Of a stretch of 64,000 bases of DNA, positions 1-9,173 are shown piece after piece. This stretch comes from Mesorhizobium ciceri biovar biserrulae WSM1271 (GTDB lineage Bacteria > Pseudomonadota > Alphaproteobacteria > Rhizobiales > Rhizobiaceae). Every line of letters begins with the position of its first letter. The stretch's first letter is position 1. Below the pieces are notes generated by a model. The model was not told the origin of the DNA and searched no databases. It worked only from the letters and a program-made list of their open reading frames with translations. The position numbers were made by a program, and so were the translations under genes. Where the stretch lies: assembly GCF_000185905.1 (NCBI RefSeq), contig NC_014923.1, positions 2,999,501 to 3,063,500 of the forward strand, read 5' to 3'.

Positions 1-1
1 C

Positions 2-178
2 GATGACGGCATTGGCTTGCCGGACGGCGAGAGCTGGCCCAAGCGCGGCAAACTCGGCGCGCTGATCGCCCGCTCGCTGACCGAGAATGCCAAGGCGGAG
101 TTCGACGTGACGTCGAGCGCCGGCGAGGGCACGCGGGTGACCATCCTGTTCAAGCGCTCGGCTGCCACCGCCGCTTAG
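2..178 (+). CDS. Sensor histidine kinase, C-terminal end (partial)
   Basis: The reading frame is open from the window edge to a TAG at 176-178 and gives 58 residues. It begins with DDGIGLP, the G1-type ATP-binding box of a GHKL ATPase, and ends with a GEGTRVTILF stretch, the usual last strands of the HATPase_c fold. The residues between (SWPKRGKLGALIARSLTENA) look more like the HWE/HisKA_2 kinases common in rhizobia than like classical HisKA kinases. The sensor and phospho-acceptor regions lie outside the window, so ligand and partner are unknown. The next gene has its own promoter, so this kinase is probably not in an operon with it. Confidence 0.75.
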   Translation, partial: DDGIGLPDGESWPKRGKLGALIARSLTENAKAEFDVTSSAGEGTRVTILFKRSAATAA

Positions 179-352
179 CGCGCGGGAGCCAAGCGGCATA
201 GGTGGCCGTCTCCGCTTGGCTGATCTTCGACCTGCTCATGCCGGCCTTGCCTTCCCCGCTATCTCCCTTCGCGTCAATGCCCCTACTCCAGCGGCAGGGT
301 AGGGTGAAACCCAGGTGCATCGATGCCAGTCGCAAGCCGCGCTTTGCCGTGC

Positions 353-380
353 TTGACAGGCTTAATTAATTTATTAACAT
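353..380 (+). promoter_or_regulatory. Candidate promoter of the ROK/sulfatase operon
   Basis: TTGACA at 353-358 and TAACAT at 375-380 are separated by 16 bp, a good sigma-70-like match 23 bp before the ATG. The spacer is a very A/T-rich dyad (TTAATTAA followed by TTATTAA) in a G+C-rich neighbourhood. ROK regulators of the NagC/Mlc/XylR class bind A/T-rich palindromes, so autoregulation is a reasonable inference. A strong ribosome binding site (AGGGAGGAAG) follows at about 391-400. Confidence 0.55.
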
Positions 381-402
381 TAGAAAATAATAGGGAGGAA
401 GA

Positions 403-1533
403 ATGGGCGCGCATCACGGAGCGATCCTGCGAATCCTGCGCGACGACGGTCCGCAGTCGCGCGCCGAACTGGCGCGGCGCACCTCGCTGTCGCCCACCGC
501 CCTGACCCATCTGACGGCCCATCTCCTGCGGGAAGGCACCGTGGTCGAGCTCAACCAGGCCACCGCCGGCGATGCACCCGTCGGCCGGCCGGCGATCGGC
601 GTCGCGCTGGTGCCCGACGCCCTGTCCGTGGTTGGCGTGCACATTGGCGCGGGAACGATCGACGCGACCATCACCGACCTCAGGGCCGCCTCGAAAGCCA
701 TGGCCTCGCAGCATTTCGACACCGCCACCAGCGAACCCGCCGCGGTGATCGGCATGGTGGTGCGGATCGTCGAGCAATTGATCAAGAAGACCGGCGTCGA
801 CCGTTCGCGCCTGATCGGCCTGGGGCTCGGCGTGCCGGGACCGGTGGACACCAAGCGCCGCCGCAACCTGCAGTCGGTCAATTACGACTGGAAGGACGTG
901 CCGTTCGCCGACAAGCTCGAAACGGCGCTGCGCATGCCGGTGGTGGTCGAGCACAATGTCAGCGCGATGGCGCTGGCGGAATCGCGCTACGGCATCGGGC
1001 GCGACACGACCGCGCTGCTCTACATCTATCTGCGCACCGGCCTCGGCGCCGGCCTGGTGATCAACGGCATGCCGTTCCGTCCCGGCGGCTACGGGGCCGT
1101 CGAGCTCGGCCATGTCCAGGTGGTCGAGGATGGCGAGCGTTGCGCCTGCGGCAATGTGGGCTGCCTGGAGACGTTTCTGTCCGAACGCGCGCTGGCCCGC
1201 GCCGCCCATATCGACACGCCTCATCCCAGGCGCCTGCTGGCCGCGGTGGAGAAATATCCCGACGTCTGGAACGCGGCGCTCCGGCATCTGACGACGGCCA
1301 TAGCGACGGCGACCAATTTGCTCAATCCCGATCTGATCGTCTTTGGCGGTCACCTGGCCGAAGCCCCGGAAAGCTTCATCGATCATATAAGGCGGGGCGT
1401 TCCGCCACGCGTCCTGCCGCCGATGCGCGACGTGCTGCGGGTCGAGCGGTCGAGCCTCGGTCCTGGTGCCGGCGCCATCGGTGCTGCTGCGGCGGCGCTC
1501 GACCATTTTTTCTATTCGGGAGTGTCGCGATGA
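403..1533 (+). CDS. ROK-family transcriptional regulator
   Basis: The 376-residue protein has an N-terminal winged helix-turn-helix (about residues 5-60: [20 protein letters not shown] followed by a recognition helix) and a ROK sugar-kinase-like domain after about residue 75. The zinc signature C-x-C-G-x2-G-C-x-E is seen as [10 protein letters not shown] from residue 247. Proteins of this architecture are usually sugar-responsive repressors rather than kinases. It is the first gene of a run that ends with a sulfatase and overlaps the permease gene by 4 bp (ATGA), so it probably controls this operon. The inducer is unknown; a sulfated sugar or derivative would fit the neighbours. Confidence 0.85.
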   Translation: MGAHHGAILRILRDDGPQSRAELARRTSLSPTALTHLTAHLLREGTVVELNQATAGDAPVGRPAIGVALVPDALSVVGVHIGAGTIDATITDLRAASKAMASQHFDTATSEPAAVIGMVVRIVEQLIKKTGVDRSRLIGLGLGVPGPVDTKRRRNLQSVNYDWKDVPFADKLETALRMPVVVEHNVSAMALAESRYGIGRDTTALLYIYLRTGLGAGLVINGMPFRPGGYGAVELGHVQVVEDGERCACGNVGCLETFLSERALARAAHIDTPHPRRLLAAVEKYPDVWNAALRHLTTAIATATNLLNPDLIVFGGHLAEAPESFIDHIRRGVPPRVLPPMRDVLRVERSSLGPGAGAIGAAAAALDHFFYSGVSR

Positions 1534-2333
1534 GCGAAGCGTCGAAGACGACACGCTCCGGCGGCGGCTCGAACGAGGATCGGGGTATCGACTATCGCGG
1601 TCTCGCGCTCAATCTCTGCGGGCTCGTCGCCGGCATCGCCATCGGGTGGGTGCTGACGGCGGGCGGCGCGGTGGGCCTGCCGCCACCGCCACAGGTTGCG
1701 TCCAGGTTTATCGATCTGATCGCAAACGGGCAGCTCGCCACCGACATCATGTCGAGCCTTGCTCGGGTGATGACCGGCTTTCTCCTCGGCGTCATCCTGG
1801 CGATCCCGGTCGGCTTCGTCATGGGCTGGTACAAGGTCGCGCGCTCGCTTATCGAGCCGTATCTGCAGTTCTTCCGCATGATCCCGCCGCTGGCCATCAT
1901 TCCGCTGGCGATCGTGACGATGGGCATCGACGAGACGCCGAAGGTCTTCGTCATCTTCCTGGCGTCCTTCCTGGCCAGCGTCGTCGCCACCTATCAGGGC
2001 GTCATCAGCGTCGACAAGACGATGATCAACGCCGCGCGCGTGCTCGGCGCCAAGGACATGACCATCTTCCTGCGCGTCATCATTCCCGCATCGACGCCGT
2101 TCATCCTGGTCGGCGTGCGCATCGGCCTCGGCTCGGCCTGGGCGACGCTGGTGGCCGCCGAACTGATCGCCGCGCAGACCGGCCTCGGTTTCCGCATGCA
2201 GCAGGCGCAACTCTACTACGACCTGCCGACCATCTTCGTCAGCCTGATCACCATCGGCCTTCTCGGCCTTGCCATGGATCGCATCCTTTTGGTGATCGAG
2301 CGCCGGCTGACCGTCTGGCAGGAGCGCGTGTGA
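1530..2333 (+). CDS. ABC transporter permease, TauC/SsuC type
   Basis: This is a 267-residue integral membrane protein of the sulfonate/nitrate/taurine importer class. It has about six hydrophobic segments and the EAA loop (roughly residues 165-190: [20 protein letters not shown]) that docks the ATPase. The ATG overlaps the TGA of the ROK gene, and its own stop overlaps the start of the ATPase gene, so the three are translationally coupled. It forms the inner-membrane channel for the substrate delivered by the binding protein encoded at 3122. Substrate specificity cannot be read from the permease; the sulfatase downstream suggests a sulfated organic compound. Confidence 0.85.
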   Translation: MSEASKTTRSGGGSNEDRGIDYRGLALNLCGLVAGIAIGWVLTAGGAVGLPPPPQVASRFIDLIANGQLATDIMSSLARVMTGFLLGVILAIPVGFVMGWYKVARSLIEPYLQFFRMIPPLAIIPLAIVTMGIDETPKVFVIFLASFLASVVATYQGVISVDKTMINAARVLGAKDMTIFLRVIIPASTPFILVGVRIGLGSAWATLVAAELIAAQTGLGFRMQQAQLYYDLPTIFVSLITIGLLGLAMDRILLVIERRLTVWQERV

Positions 2334-3103
2334 TGCCGCCCAGGATCGCCCCAAAGATCGTCTTCGACAAGGTCACGCGCCGGTTCGACCTCAAGGACAA
2401 TGCCTTCGTCGCGCTTGACCGGCTGTCGCTCGACATCGCCGACGGCGAATTCGTCACCGTCGTGGGTCCGTCCGGCTGCGGTAAGTCGACCGCGCTCAAC
2501 ATCGCGGCCGGCCTGCTGAAGCCGAGCGAGGGCACCGTGCTGGTCGATGGCAAGGCGGTCGAGGGGCCGGGTCCGGAGCGCGGCATGATCTTCCAGCAAT
2601 ACGCGCTGTTTCCCTGGCTCACCGTACGCCAGAACGTCGAGTTCGGGCTGCGCATCAAGGGCGAGGAAGCTTCGCGCCGCCGGCAGATCGCCGAGCGTTT
2701 CATCGATCTCGTCGGCCTTGGCGACTTCGCCGACGCGCTGCCGAAGACGCTTTCGGGCGGCATGAAGCAGCGTTGCGCGATCGCCCGGGCCTATGCGGTC
2801 GATCCCTCGATCCTTTTGATGGACGAGCCCTTCGGGGCGCTCGACGCACTGACCCGCGTGCAGCTCCAGGACCAGTTGCTCGACACCTGGAGCCGGGAGC
2901 GGCGCACCGTGATGTTCATCACCCACGATGTCGACGAGGCGGTCTACCTCGCCAACCGCGTCATCGTCATGGCGGCGCGGCCCGGCAGGCTGAAGGAGAT
3001 CATCGACGTCGGCCTGCCTTACCCAAGAACCGAGGAAATCCGGCTTTCGGTGGAGTTCATGAGCATCCGCAACCGCGTCTGGCAAGCCGTTTACCACCAG
3101 TAA
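2333..3103 (+). CDS. ABC transporter ATP-binding protein, TauB/SsuB type
   Basis: The 256-residue cytoplasmic ATPase has the Walker A motif GPSGCGKS at residues 45-52, Q-loop (IFQQYALFPW), signature LSGGMKQR near residue 139, Walker B ILLMDEPFGALD and a switch histidine (FITHDVDEA). This is the complete set for an active importer ATPase. The ATG lies inside the TGATG junction with the permease. It energises uptake through the adjacent permease. The family includes SsuB, TauB and NrtD, which cannot be separated by eye. Confidence 0.87.
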   Translation: MPPRIAPKIVFDKVTRRFDLKDNAFVALDRLSLDIADGEFVTVVGPSGCGKSTALNIAAGLLKPSEGTVLVDGKAVEGPGPERGMIFQQYALFPWLTVRQNVEFGLRIKGEEASRRRQIAERFIDLVGLGDFADALPKTLSGGMKQRCAIARAYAVDPSILLMDEPFGALDALTRVQLQDQLLDTWSRERRTVMFITHDVDEAVYLANRVIVMAARPGRLKEIIDVGLPYPRTEEIRLSVEFMSIRNRVWQAVYHQ

Positions 3104-3121
3104 CAGTGACAGGAGGAGAGT

Positions 3122-4099
3122 ATGGTGACACTGACAAGACGTAACCTGATCGCATCATCGGCGGCACTTGCCGCGTTCGCTGCCTCTGGCATCCGTGCCG
3201 GAGCGGCGGGAACGGCGGCACGCATCGGCTACAACGGCGATTTCTGGGGCGCCAGCGTTGCCGGCGTCGCGGCCGACCAGGGCTTCTATGCCAAGCACGG
3301 CGTCGATGCCAATATCAAGGTCTTCACCAACGGCCCCATCCAGGTCCAGGCGCTTGGCGCCAACAGCCTGGAATTCGGCTATCTCGGACCGGGCGCGCTG
3401 TGGCTGCCGGCGAGCGGCAAGGCCAAGATCATCGCCGTCAACGATGTCGGCTTCTCGGACCGGGTGATCGCCCAAGCCGGCATCACGTCCATCGCCGGCC
3501 TCAAGGGCAAGAAGGTCGCGATCGCGGCCGGCACCTCGGGCGACATGCTGTTGCGGCTGGCGCTGCGCAAGGCCGGTATGGCGATGACCGACCTCGACAT
3601 CGTGCAGATGGACCCGAGCACCATCGTGGCGGCCTTCGCCTCCAAGCAGGTCGACGCGGCCGGCATCTGGTATCCGTTCGTCGGCATCATCCACAAGAGC
3701 GTTCCCGATCTGATGGAACTGGCCAAGAACGACGACTTTTATCCGCAGACCACATTTCCGAGCGTCTTCATTGCCCGCAACGATTTGGTCGAGGGCAATC
3801 CCGATCTCGTCCGCAACGTGGTGCGCGCCATCAAGGACGCGCAGGATTTTCGCGCCGCCAACCAGGACAAGGCGATCGAGATCACCTCCAAGCTGCTCGG
3901 CATTCCTGCCGACCAGCTGAAGACGGAAGCCGGTTATGGCCGTTTCATGACCTCGGCCGAACTGATCAAGCTAACCAAGGACGGCACCGTGAACGGCTGG
4001 TTCTCGACGATGAACGACCTGTTCAAGACCTTCGGCAAGCTCGAGACCTCGCTCGATCCCAAGGACTATTATCTGGGCGATCAATACATTTCGGCCTGA
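3122..4099 (+). CDS. ABC transporter substrate-binding protein, TauA/SsuA (NMT1-like) type
   Basis: The 325-residue protein starts with an export signal (TRRNLIASSAALAAFAASGI, a twin-arginine-like pair before a hydrophobic core, with a probable cut after the alanine-rich stretch near residue 28). The rest resembles NMT1/TauA periplasmic binding proteins: an early GYNGDFWGA segment, a GLKGKKVAIAAGTSG loop and a QVDAAGIWYPF segment. It starts 18 bp after the ATPase gene with the ribosome binding site AGGAGAG. It presumably captures the substrate that the sulfatase at 4191 later processes. Confidence 0.85.
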   Translation: MVTLTRRNLIASSAALAAFAASGIRAGAAGTAARIGYNGDFWGASVAGVAADQGFYAKHGVDANIKVFTNGPIQVQALGANSLEFGYLGPGALWLPASGKAKIIAVNDVGFSDRVIAQAGITSIAGLKGKKVAIAAGTSGDMLLRLALRKAGMAMTDLDIVQMDPSTIVAAFASKQVDAAGIWYPFVGIIHKSVPDLMELAKNDDFYPQTTFPSVFIARNDLVEGNPDLVRNVVRAIKDAQDFRAANQDKAIEITSKLLGIPADQLKTEAGYGRFMTSAELIKLTKDGTVNGWFSTMNDLFKTFGKLETSLDPKDYYLGDQYISA

Positions 4100-4133
4100 C
4101 GGCCTTCTTGAAATCGCCCCTTGCAAACCGCAA

Positions 4134-4154
4134 GCCCCGGCAGCGAACCGGGGC
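4134..4154 (+). terminator. Stem-loop between binding-protein and sulfatase genes
   Basis: GCCCCGG and CCGGGGC form a 7-bp G+C stem with a 7-nt loop, followed by CTGTTTCC. It is a weak rho-independent terminator or an mRNA-stabilising hairpin 35 nt after the binding-protein stop. Such hairpins often let the binding protein be made in excess over distal genes. Confidence 0.45.
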
Positions 4155-4190
4155 CTGTTTCCTGACAATCACAGCAGCGACGAGCCATCC

Positions 4191-5687
4191 ATGAACGTTC
4201 TCTATATCGACATCGACAGCCTCAGGCGCGACCACCTCGGCTGCTACGGCTATCATCGCAACACCTCTCCCGTCATCGACAGCCTTGCCGGCGAGGGCAT
4301 CCGCTTCGAGAACGTCTATGTGTCCGATGTGCCTTGCCATCCGTCGCGCACGGCGCTGTGGAGCGGCCGCCACGGAATGCGGACCGGCGTGGTCGGCCAT
4401 GGCGGCACCGCCTGCGAGCCGTTCCGCGAAGGCGCCGAGCGAGCCTGGGCCGGCACCTTCTACGAGGAAGGCTGGATGCGGGCGCTGCGCGATCTCGGCT
4501 ACCACACCACGACCATCAGCAGTTTTGGCGAACGGCATGGCTGCTGGCATTGGTATGCCGGCTTCAACGAGATCATCAATCCGGGCAAGGCCGGCATGGA
4601 GAACGCCGACGAGGTTTCGGGCCTGGCGATCGACTGGCTGAAGCGCAATGGCTCGGCAAAAAAATGGTTCCTGCACGTCAATGTCTGGGACCCACACACG
4701 CCCTATCGCGCGCCGGACGCTTTCGGCGACCCCTTCGCCGACCAGCCGCTTCCCGACTGGATGACCAGGGCGGTATTCGAGAAGAGCCATGCCGGCTACG
4801 GCCCGCACAGCCCGCAGGAACCCTCGGGCTTCGACGTCGAGCCGGGCGGATCGAAATACCGGCGCATGCCGTCGCCGATCAGCGACATGGACACCGTCAA
4901 GGCCTGGTTCGACGGCTACGACACCGGCGTGCTCTATGCCGATCATCATGTCGGTCTCATCGTCGAGGAGTTGAAGCGGCAAGGCCTGTTCGACGACACG
5001 ATCATCGTCATCGGCGCCGATCATGGCGAAAACCTCGGCGAGCTCAACGTCTGGGGTGATCATCAGACGGCCGACGAATTCACCTGCAACGTGCCGCTGG
5101 TCATCCGCTGGCCCGGCGCCGAGGACATGCGCGGCGTCAATGGCGGCCTTCACTATCATTTCGACTGGGCCGCCACGCTGATCGATCGGCTCGGCGGCAA
5201 CGTTCCGGCGCTGTGGGACGGGCGCTCCTTCGCGCCGGCGCTTGTCGCGAAGGAGGAAGGTGGCCGCGATTTCCTGGTGCTGAGCCAGGGTGCGTGGGCA
5301 GTGCAGCGCGGCGTGCGGTTCCGGCTCGGCGGGGCCGACTGGCTGATGCTGCGCACCTATCATGACGGCTACAAGGATTTCGGCCCGGTCAGCCTGTTCA
5401 ATCTGAGTGAGGATCCGCATGAGCAGCATGATCTCTCAGGCTCCCGAAGCGATGTGGTCGATCATGCCAGCCGGCTGCTCGAGGACTGGCGCAGCGCCAT
5501 GGCCATCCGCAGCGACAGCGATGTCGACCCGCTGGTGACGGTGATCCGGGAAGGCGGGCCGTTCCATTGCCTTGGCGAGTTGCCGGGCTATCTCGAAAGA
5601 CTGCGCCGGACCGGCCGCACCGATGCGGCAGCGGCCCTCGAGCAGCGCCACCCGGCACCGCCGCCACGGCGCAAATCGCTGAACTGA
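4191..5687 (+). CDS. Sulfatase (alkaline phosphatase superfamily, type I)
   Basis: The 498-residue protein carries the type I sulfatase signature C-x-P-S-R as CHPSR at residues 49-53, extended to C-H-P-S-R-T-A-L-W-S-G. In this family the cysteine is converted to formylglycine by a maturase and attacks the sulfate ester. Metal-binding acidic residues are visible near the N-terminus (DIDSLRRDHLG) and in GADHGENLGE. There is no signal peptide: the protein opens directly with the first beta strand MNVLYIDID, so it should act in the cytoplasm on an imported substrate. Many characterised sulfatases are exported, so this location is informative. Substrate unknown. Confidence 0.87.
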   Translation: MNVLYIDIDSLRRDHLGCYGYHRNTSPVIDSLAGEGIRFENVYVSDVPCHPSRTALWSGRHGMRTGVVGHGGTACEPFREGAERAWAGTFYEEGWMRALRDLGYHTTTISSFGERHGCWHWYAGFNEIINPGKAGMENADEVSGLAIDWLKRNGSAKKWFLHVNVWDPHTPYRAPDAFGDPFADQPLPDWMTRAVFEKSHAGYGPHSPQEPSGFDVEPGGSKYRRMPSPISDMDTVKAWFDGYDTGVLYADHHVGLIVEELKRQGLFDDTIIVIGADHGENLGELNVWGDHQTADEFTCNVPLVIRWPGAEDMRGVNGGLHYHFDWAATLIDRLGGNVPALWDGRSFAPALVAKEEGGRDFLVLSQGAWAVQRGVRFRLGGADWLMLRTYHDGYKDFGPVSLFNLSEDPHEQHDLSGSRSDVVDHASRLLEDWRSAMAIRSDSDVDPLVTVIREGGPFHCLGELPGYLERLRRTGRTDAAAALEQRHPAPPPRRKSLN

Positions 5688-5813
5688 CCGGCCGGCGGCA
5701 CTTGGCCGTGCCCTAGCAGCCAGTTGCCGCTGCCTCACGACAGGCCGGCCGGTTCGCCCTATCTCCATGCCGCCGGTCGGGTTTGGACCCGGCGATATGG
5801 AGGATGGGATCAC

Positions 5814-6695
5814 GTGACATCGACGCCGATTGCCCGTCGCGAAGCGGCGCCCTTGCCTGTCGCAGCACTGATGGGCGCCATGGTGTCGATCCAGATCGGC
5901 GCCACCTTCGCCAAAGGCCTGTTCCCGCAGATCGGCGCGCAAGGGACGACGACGCTCAGGCTGGTCATCGGTGCGCTGATGCTGATCGCGGTGCTGCGGC
6001 CCTGGCAGATGCGGCCCTCGCGTGCCACCATGCCGTGGCTGGTCGCTTATGGGGTGACGCTCGCCGCCCTCAACCTCCTGTTCTACGCAGCGCTGGCAAG
6101 GATTCCGCTCGGCATCGCGGTGGCGCTGGAGTTTACCGGCCCGCTTCTGGTGGCGACCTTGACTTCGCGGCGCGCCAGCGACTTTGCCTGGATCGCGCTG
6201 GCGGTGGCCGGCATCCTGCTGTTGTCGCCCTTCGTTCGTTCCTTCGCGCCGCTTGATCCGATCGGGGTGATGCTGGCGCTGGCGGCCGGCGGCTTCTGGG
6301 CGCTCTACATCGTGCTGGCCCAGAAGGCCGGCGCGGAGCTTGGCACCCGCACCACCGCCTACGGCATGGCCATCGCCGCCGTGCTGGTGCTGCCCTTCGG
6401 TGTCGCCCAGGCGGGATCCGCGCTGCTGGCGCCGTCGATCCTGGTCAGCGCGCTGCTCGTCGGCCTGTTTTCCAGCGCATTGCCGTTCTTCCTGGAGATG
6501 GTGGCGCTGACCCGCATGCCGGCGCGCATCTACGGCACGCTGACCTGCCTGGAGCCTGGGCTGGGTGCACTGGCCGGCTTCCTGTTCCTGCATGAAAGCC
6601 TGACCGCGACGCAACTGGCCGGGATCGCTGCCGTTGTTGTCGCCGCCTTCGGCACGGCGCTGACATCACGGCCGCCGGTTCCATCGCCGGAGTAG
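5814..6695 (+). CDS. EamA/DMT-family transporter, RhtA-like
   Basis: From a GTG preceded by GGAGG at about 5799 the product is 293 residues, the usual RhtA length; an in-frame ATG at 5724 would add a non-hydrophobic leader and is less likely. About ten transmembrane helices are visible, with the duplicated EamA organisation. Segments such as LVIGALMLIAVLRPWQMR and the closing LTCLEPGLGALAGFLFLHE resemble the threonine/homoserine exporter RhtA. It probably exports an amino acid or related metabolite across the inner membrane. The substrate is not determinable here. Confidence 0.82.
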   Translation: MTSTPIARREAAPLPVAALMGAMVSIQIGATFAKGLFPQIGAQGTTTLRLVIGALMLIAVLRPWQMRPSRATMPWLVAYGVTLAALNLLFYAALARIPLGIAVALEFTGPLLVATLTSRRASDFAWIALAVAGILLLSPFVRSFAPLDPIGVMLALAAGGFWALYIVLAQKAGAELGTRTTAYGMAIAAVLVLPFGVAQAGSALLAPSILVSALLVGLFSSALPFFLEMVALTRMPARIYGTLTCLEPGLGALAGFLFLHESLTATQLAGIAAVVVAAFGTALTSRPPVPSPE

Positions 6696-6900
6696 GGGAA
6701 CGATTCGTCGGCACTGGGTATTTTCGAGTAATCCGAAATTCAGCCAGCCAGATCCGCGAAATCAGGCCAATCCTTGTCCAGGACGGCACTGAAATTGTCG
6801 CCTGGCGCACAAGTATTTCCGGCTCTGGACAGACCGTGATCTGGTCCAATACGGTGCGTGTCGAAATGAAGACGCGATTGTAGAAAAGGCCGGTCGTCCC

Positions 6901-7860
6901 TTGCAAAAGAACGTCTTCTCATCGGCGGATCTGCCGCCGCATCTGGATCATCGCGCACGCTTCGCGCTCTGGCAGGACATCCATGTCGCCGAGATATGGT
7001 CGGTCGAATACACGATTTCGGAAAGACTGTCGTTCGAAGCCGCGATCGAAGCCACCGCTGTCGGGTCGCTTGTGCTTGGGCAGATGGCCGGGACGATACG
7101 TCATGCCAGCCGCAAGGCGGGCAATATCGCCGCCGACGGTCGCGACGGCTATCTGCTGCTGGTCAACAATGGCGATACGGTGCTCAGCGGCACGCAGATT
7201 GGCCGCGATTATCACGTCGGCAAAGGCGAGGCCGCCCTGGTCTCGGCTTCGGAAGCGTTGCAGATGACCGGCGGCGACAACAATGTCTGGGCCAATGTGG
7301 TGCTTCCCCGTGCCGTGCTGGAAAATGCCTTCGCTCATATAGAGGATCGGCTGGCGTTGACCGTCGGCGCCGACAATGAGGCGCTCGGCATGCTCAAGCG
7401 CTATTGCAGCTTCCTGGAAGCAGGCCCGGCCCTGGTCTCGCCCGACCTCATCGGCCACGCCACCGAAACCATCGTCGACCTGATCGGCCTGGCGACCGGC
7501 GCCAAGGGCGAAGCGGCCGAACTGGCGGGCCTGCGCGGTCTGCGCGCGGCAAGGCTGCAGGCCATACTGCAGAAGATGCGGGACAATTTCGCCGATCCCG
7601 CCATTTCGGCGCAGGGCGTTGCCGGGCAATTGCGGCTCTCGGTCCGCTATGTCCATGACCTGCTGCAGGAAACCGGGGTGAGCTTTGCCGAGCGCATTCT
7701 CGAACTGCGCTTGCAAAGGGCGCATCGGATGCTGTCCGACAGGCGCAACGACCGCATGCGGATCAGCGAGATCGCGCTGCTCAGCGGTTTTTCCGACGTG
7801 TCCTATTTCAACCGCTGCTTCCGCCGCCGCTTCGGTTCGACGCCGGGCAGCGCCAGATAG
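6901..7860 (+). CDS. AraC-family transcriptional regulator
   Basis: The 319-residue protein has a ligand-sensing N-terminal half of the AraC_binding_2 kind and a C-terminal AraC DNA-binding domain (about residues 210-318) with both helix-turn-helix units. The second carries the hallmark ISEIALLSGFSDVSYFNRCF followed by RRRFGSTPG. The start is the TTG at 6901; no in-frame ATG gives a better N-terminus, and the ribosome binding site is weak. It has no co-directional partner close by, so its target could be the flanking exporter or the outer-membrane protein gene. The ligand is unknown. Confidence 0.82.
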   Translation: MQKNVFSSADLPPHLDHRARFALWQDIHVAEIWSVEYTISERLSFEAAIEATAVGSLVLGQMAGTIRHASRKAGNIAADGRDGYLLLVNNGDTVLSGTQIGRDYHVGKGEAALVSASEALQMTGGDNNVWANVVLPRAVLENAFAHIEDRLALTVGADNEALGMLKRYCSFLEAGPALVSPDLIGHATETIVDLIGLATGAKGEAAELAGLRGLRAARLQAILQKMRDNFADPAISAQGVAGQLRLSVRYVHDLLQETGVSFAERILELRLQRAHRMLSDRRNDRMRISEIALLSGFSDVSYFNRCFRRRFGSTPGSAR

Positions 7861-8056
7861 TTTCCGACAGCCACCGAATGCACGGCGCGCCGATCGACTG
7901 AGGCTGAAAAGCCACACCGACCGGGAAAGCGCCGTGGTGCTTTCCCCGACAATTCGGGTGCGGCCCAGCCCAAGACGCGGCCGGCGGACAATGCAACACC
8001 GGATTTCTCGACAACAGCTGGATCTCCGCAGCTCATTTGTGCGGCGGGGAAGCAAC

Positions 8057-8785
8057 ATGGGGCAGCACACAACAATGAAAATTCTTCTTCTCGCTACAGC
8101 CATCATTCTCGCGCCGGCCGGCATGGCATGCGCGGCGGATATTGCTGAAACCTCGCCTACCTCAGCCTACGACTGGTCCGGCCTCTATGCCGGCGTCGAC
8201 ATCGGCTACGCGGCCGGAAAATCCAATCTGTTCATCGCCGGCGGCGGACTGGGCGGGGCCACCGATCTCAACGTTGGCGTCGATCCGAACGGATTTATCG
8301 GCGGCGTCCATATCGGCGCGAATTACCAGATGGAGAACAGCTTCGTGATCGGCGCCGAGGCCGACATTGCGTATGGCAACATAGATGGGCTGACGGCCCT
8401 CGACGCCGGCGGCGGCGGCGGCGTCACCACGTTGCTCAAGAGCGAACTCAAATGGTCCGGGTCGGCGCGGCTGCGGGCCGGCTATGCTTTCGATCGGACC
8501 TTGCCCTACATCACTGCAGGCGTCGCTGCGGCCAAGTATGAGCTTATTGCGGTCAGCGCCGGTGGCCCTGCCGCCGAAGTAACGCTCCACAGCGACAGCC
8601 ATGTCGGCTGGACGGTTGGCGCCGGCATCGAGCACGCCTTCACCGACAGGTGGATCGCTCGAGCTGAATATCGCTACTCGGACTTCGGCAGCCAGGACCT
8701 CTCGGTGGCCGCCGGCCTGCCCACGGAAACCCATGTCGACCTCCAGACACAGGATATCCGGGTCGGGCTCAGCTACAAGTTCTGA
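8057..8785 (+). CDS. Outer-membrane beta-barrel protein, Omp25/Omp31-like
   Basis: The 242-residue protein has a cleavable signal peptide (MKILLLATAIILAPAGMACA, cut probably before ADIAET). The first strand YDWSGLYAGVDIGYAAG is typical of rhizobial and Brucella Omp25/Omp31 proteins, and the protein ends in the outer-membrane signature VGLSYKF with a terminal phenylalanine. Alternating strands and loops fill the middle, giving about eight strands. ATG 8057 is preceded by GGGGAAG; an in-frame ATG at 8075 is an alternative that leaves the signal peptide intact. The role is probably structural or porin-like. Confidence 0.85.
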   Translation: MGQHTTMKILLLATAIILAPAGMACAADIAETSPTSAYDWSGLYAGVDIGYAAGKSNLFIAGGGLGGATDLNVGVDPNGFIGGVHIGANYQMENSFVIGAEADIAYGNIDGLTALDAGGGGGVTTLLKSELKWSGSARLRAGYAFDRTLPYITAGVAAAKYELIAVSAGGPAAEVTLHSDSHVGWTVGAGIEHAFTDRWIARAEYRYSDFGSQDLSVAAGLPTETHVDLQTQDIRVGLSYKF

Positions 8786-8791
8786 TCCGCT

Positions 8792-8870
8792 GAAGCTGCT
8801 GATCTCCCCTTGAGGGGGGGGTGAGGAGTGGTCCGCGCAGCGGACGGAAAGCCAATCGCTTGGCTTTCCG
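8792..8870 (+). repeat. Intergenic palindromic repeat block
   Basis: The gene-free stretch 8786-9173 (388 bp) opens with three stem-loops in a row. The first is AGCTGCTGATCTCCCC paired loosely with a GAGGGGGGG run (8792-8820). The second is GTCCGC-GCA-GCGGAC (8831-8845). The third is an 11-bp perfect stem with loop TCGC at 8845-8870. Positions 8818-8876 match 52 of 59 bp, inverted, at 20531-20589. Further on, 8910-8926 matches the arm of another repeat at 61896-61912. The remaining bases to 9173 contain no convincing gene. Confidence 0.75.
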
Positions 8871-9173
8871 AACGACGAACGCCTGGAGCGAAAGCGAAGG
8901 GCCGGTTCCGGCAGGCCAGAGGGGGCGGTCCGGCTGGGCTCGGCCTGCTGTTGCGGATGACGTTGGCGCTTTACGCGCGGCGACCCCCTCTGTCGTCTCC
9001 GTGGCGCTTTGTTCTTGATCTCACGGTTAGTGGCACGCGAATAGGCGTCGAGCGGAGCCGCAGGGTCAGCGCCGGGCGAGCGGGACGGCACAGACATCGG
9101 CGGTCCTTGATGCTTGTCCATGAAATCCGCGAAGTCCAGAAGGATGCGGGCGGCGGTGAACCGGGCAAGTTCC

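Noticed and set aside
283..1554. A 423-codon open frame on the minus strand opposite the ROK gene
   Set aside because: Arg/Gly/His-rich with no recognisable domain; the plus-strand ROK gene has a promoter, ribosome binding site and zinc signature.
8971..9168. Short overlapping frames in the gap before the BMP permease
   Set aside because: No ribosome binding sites, Arg/Pro-rich composition, and the region is composed of intergenic repeats.
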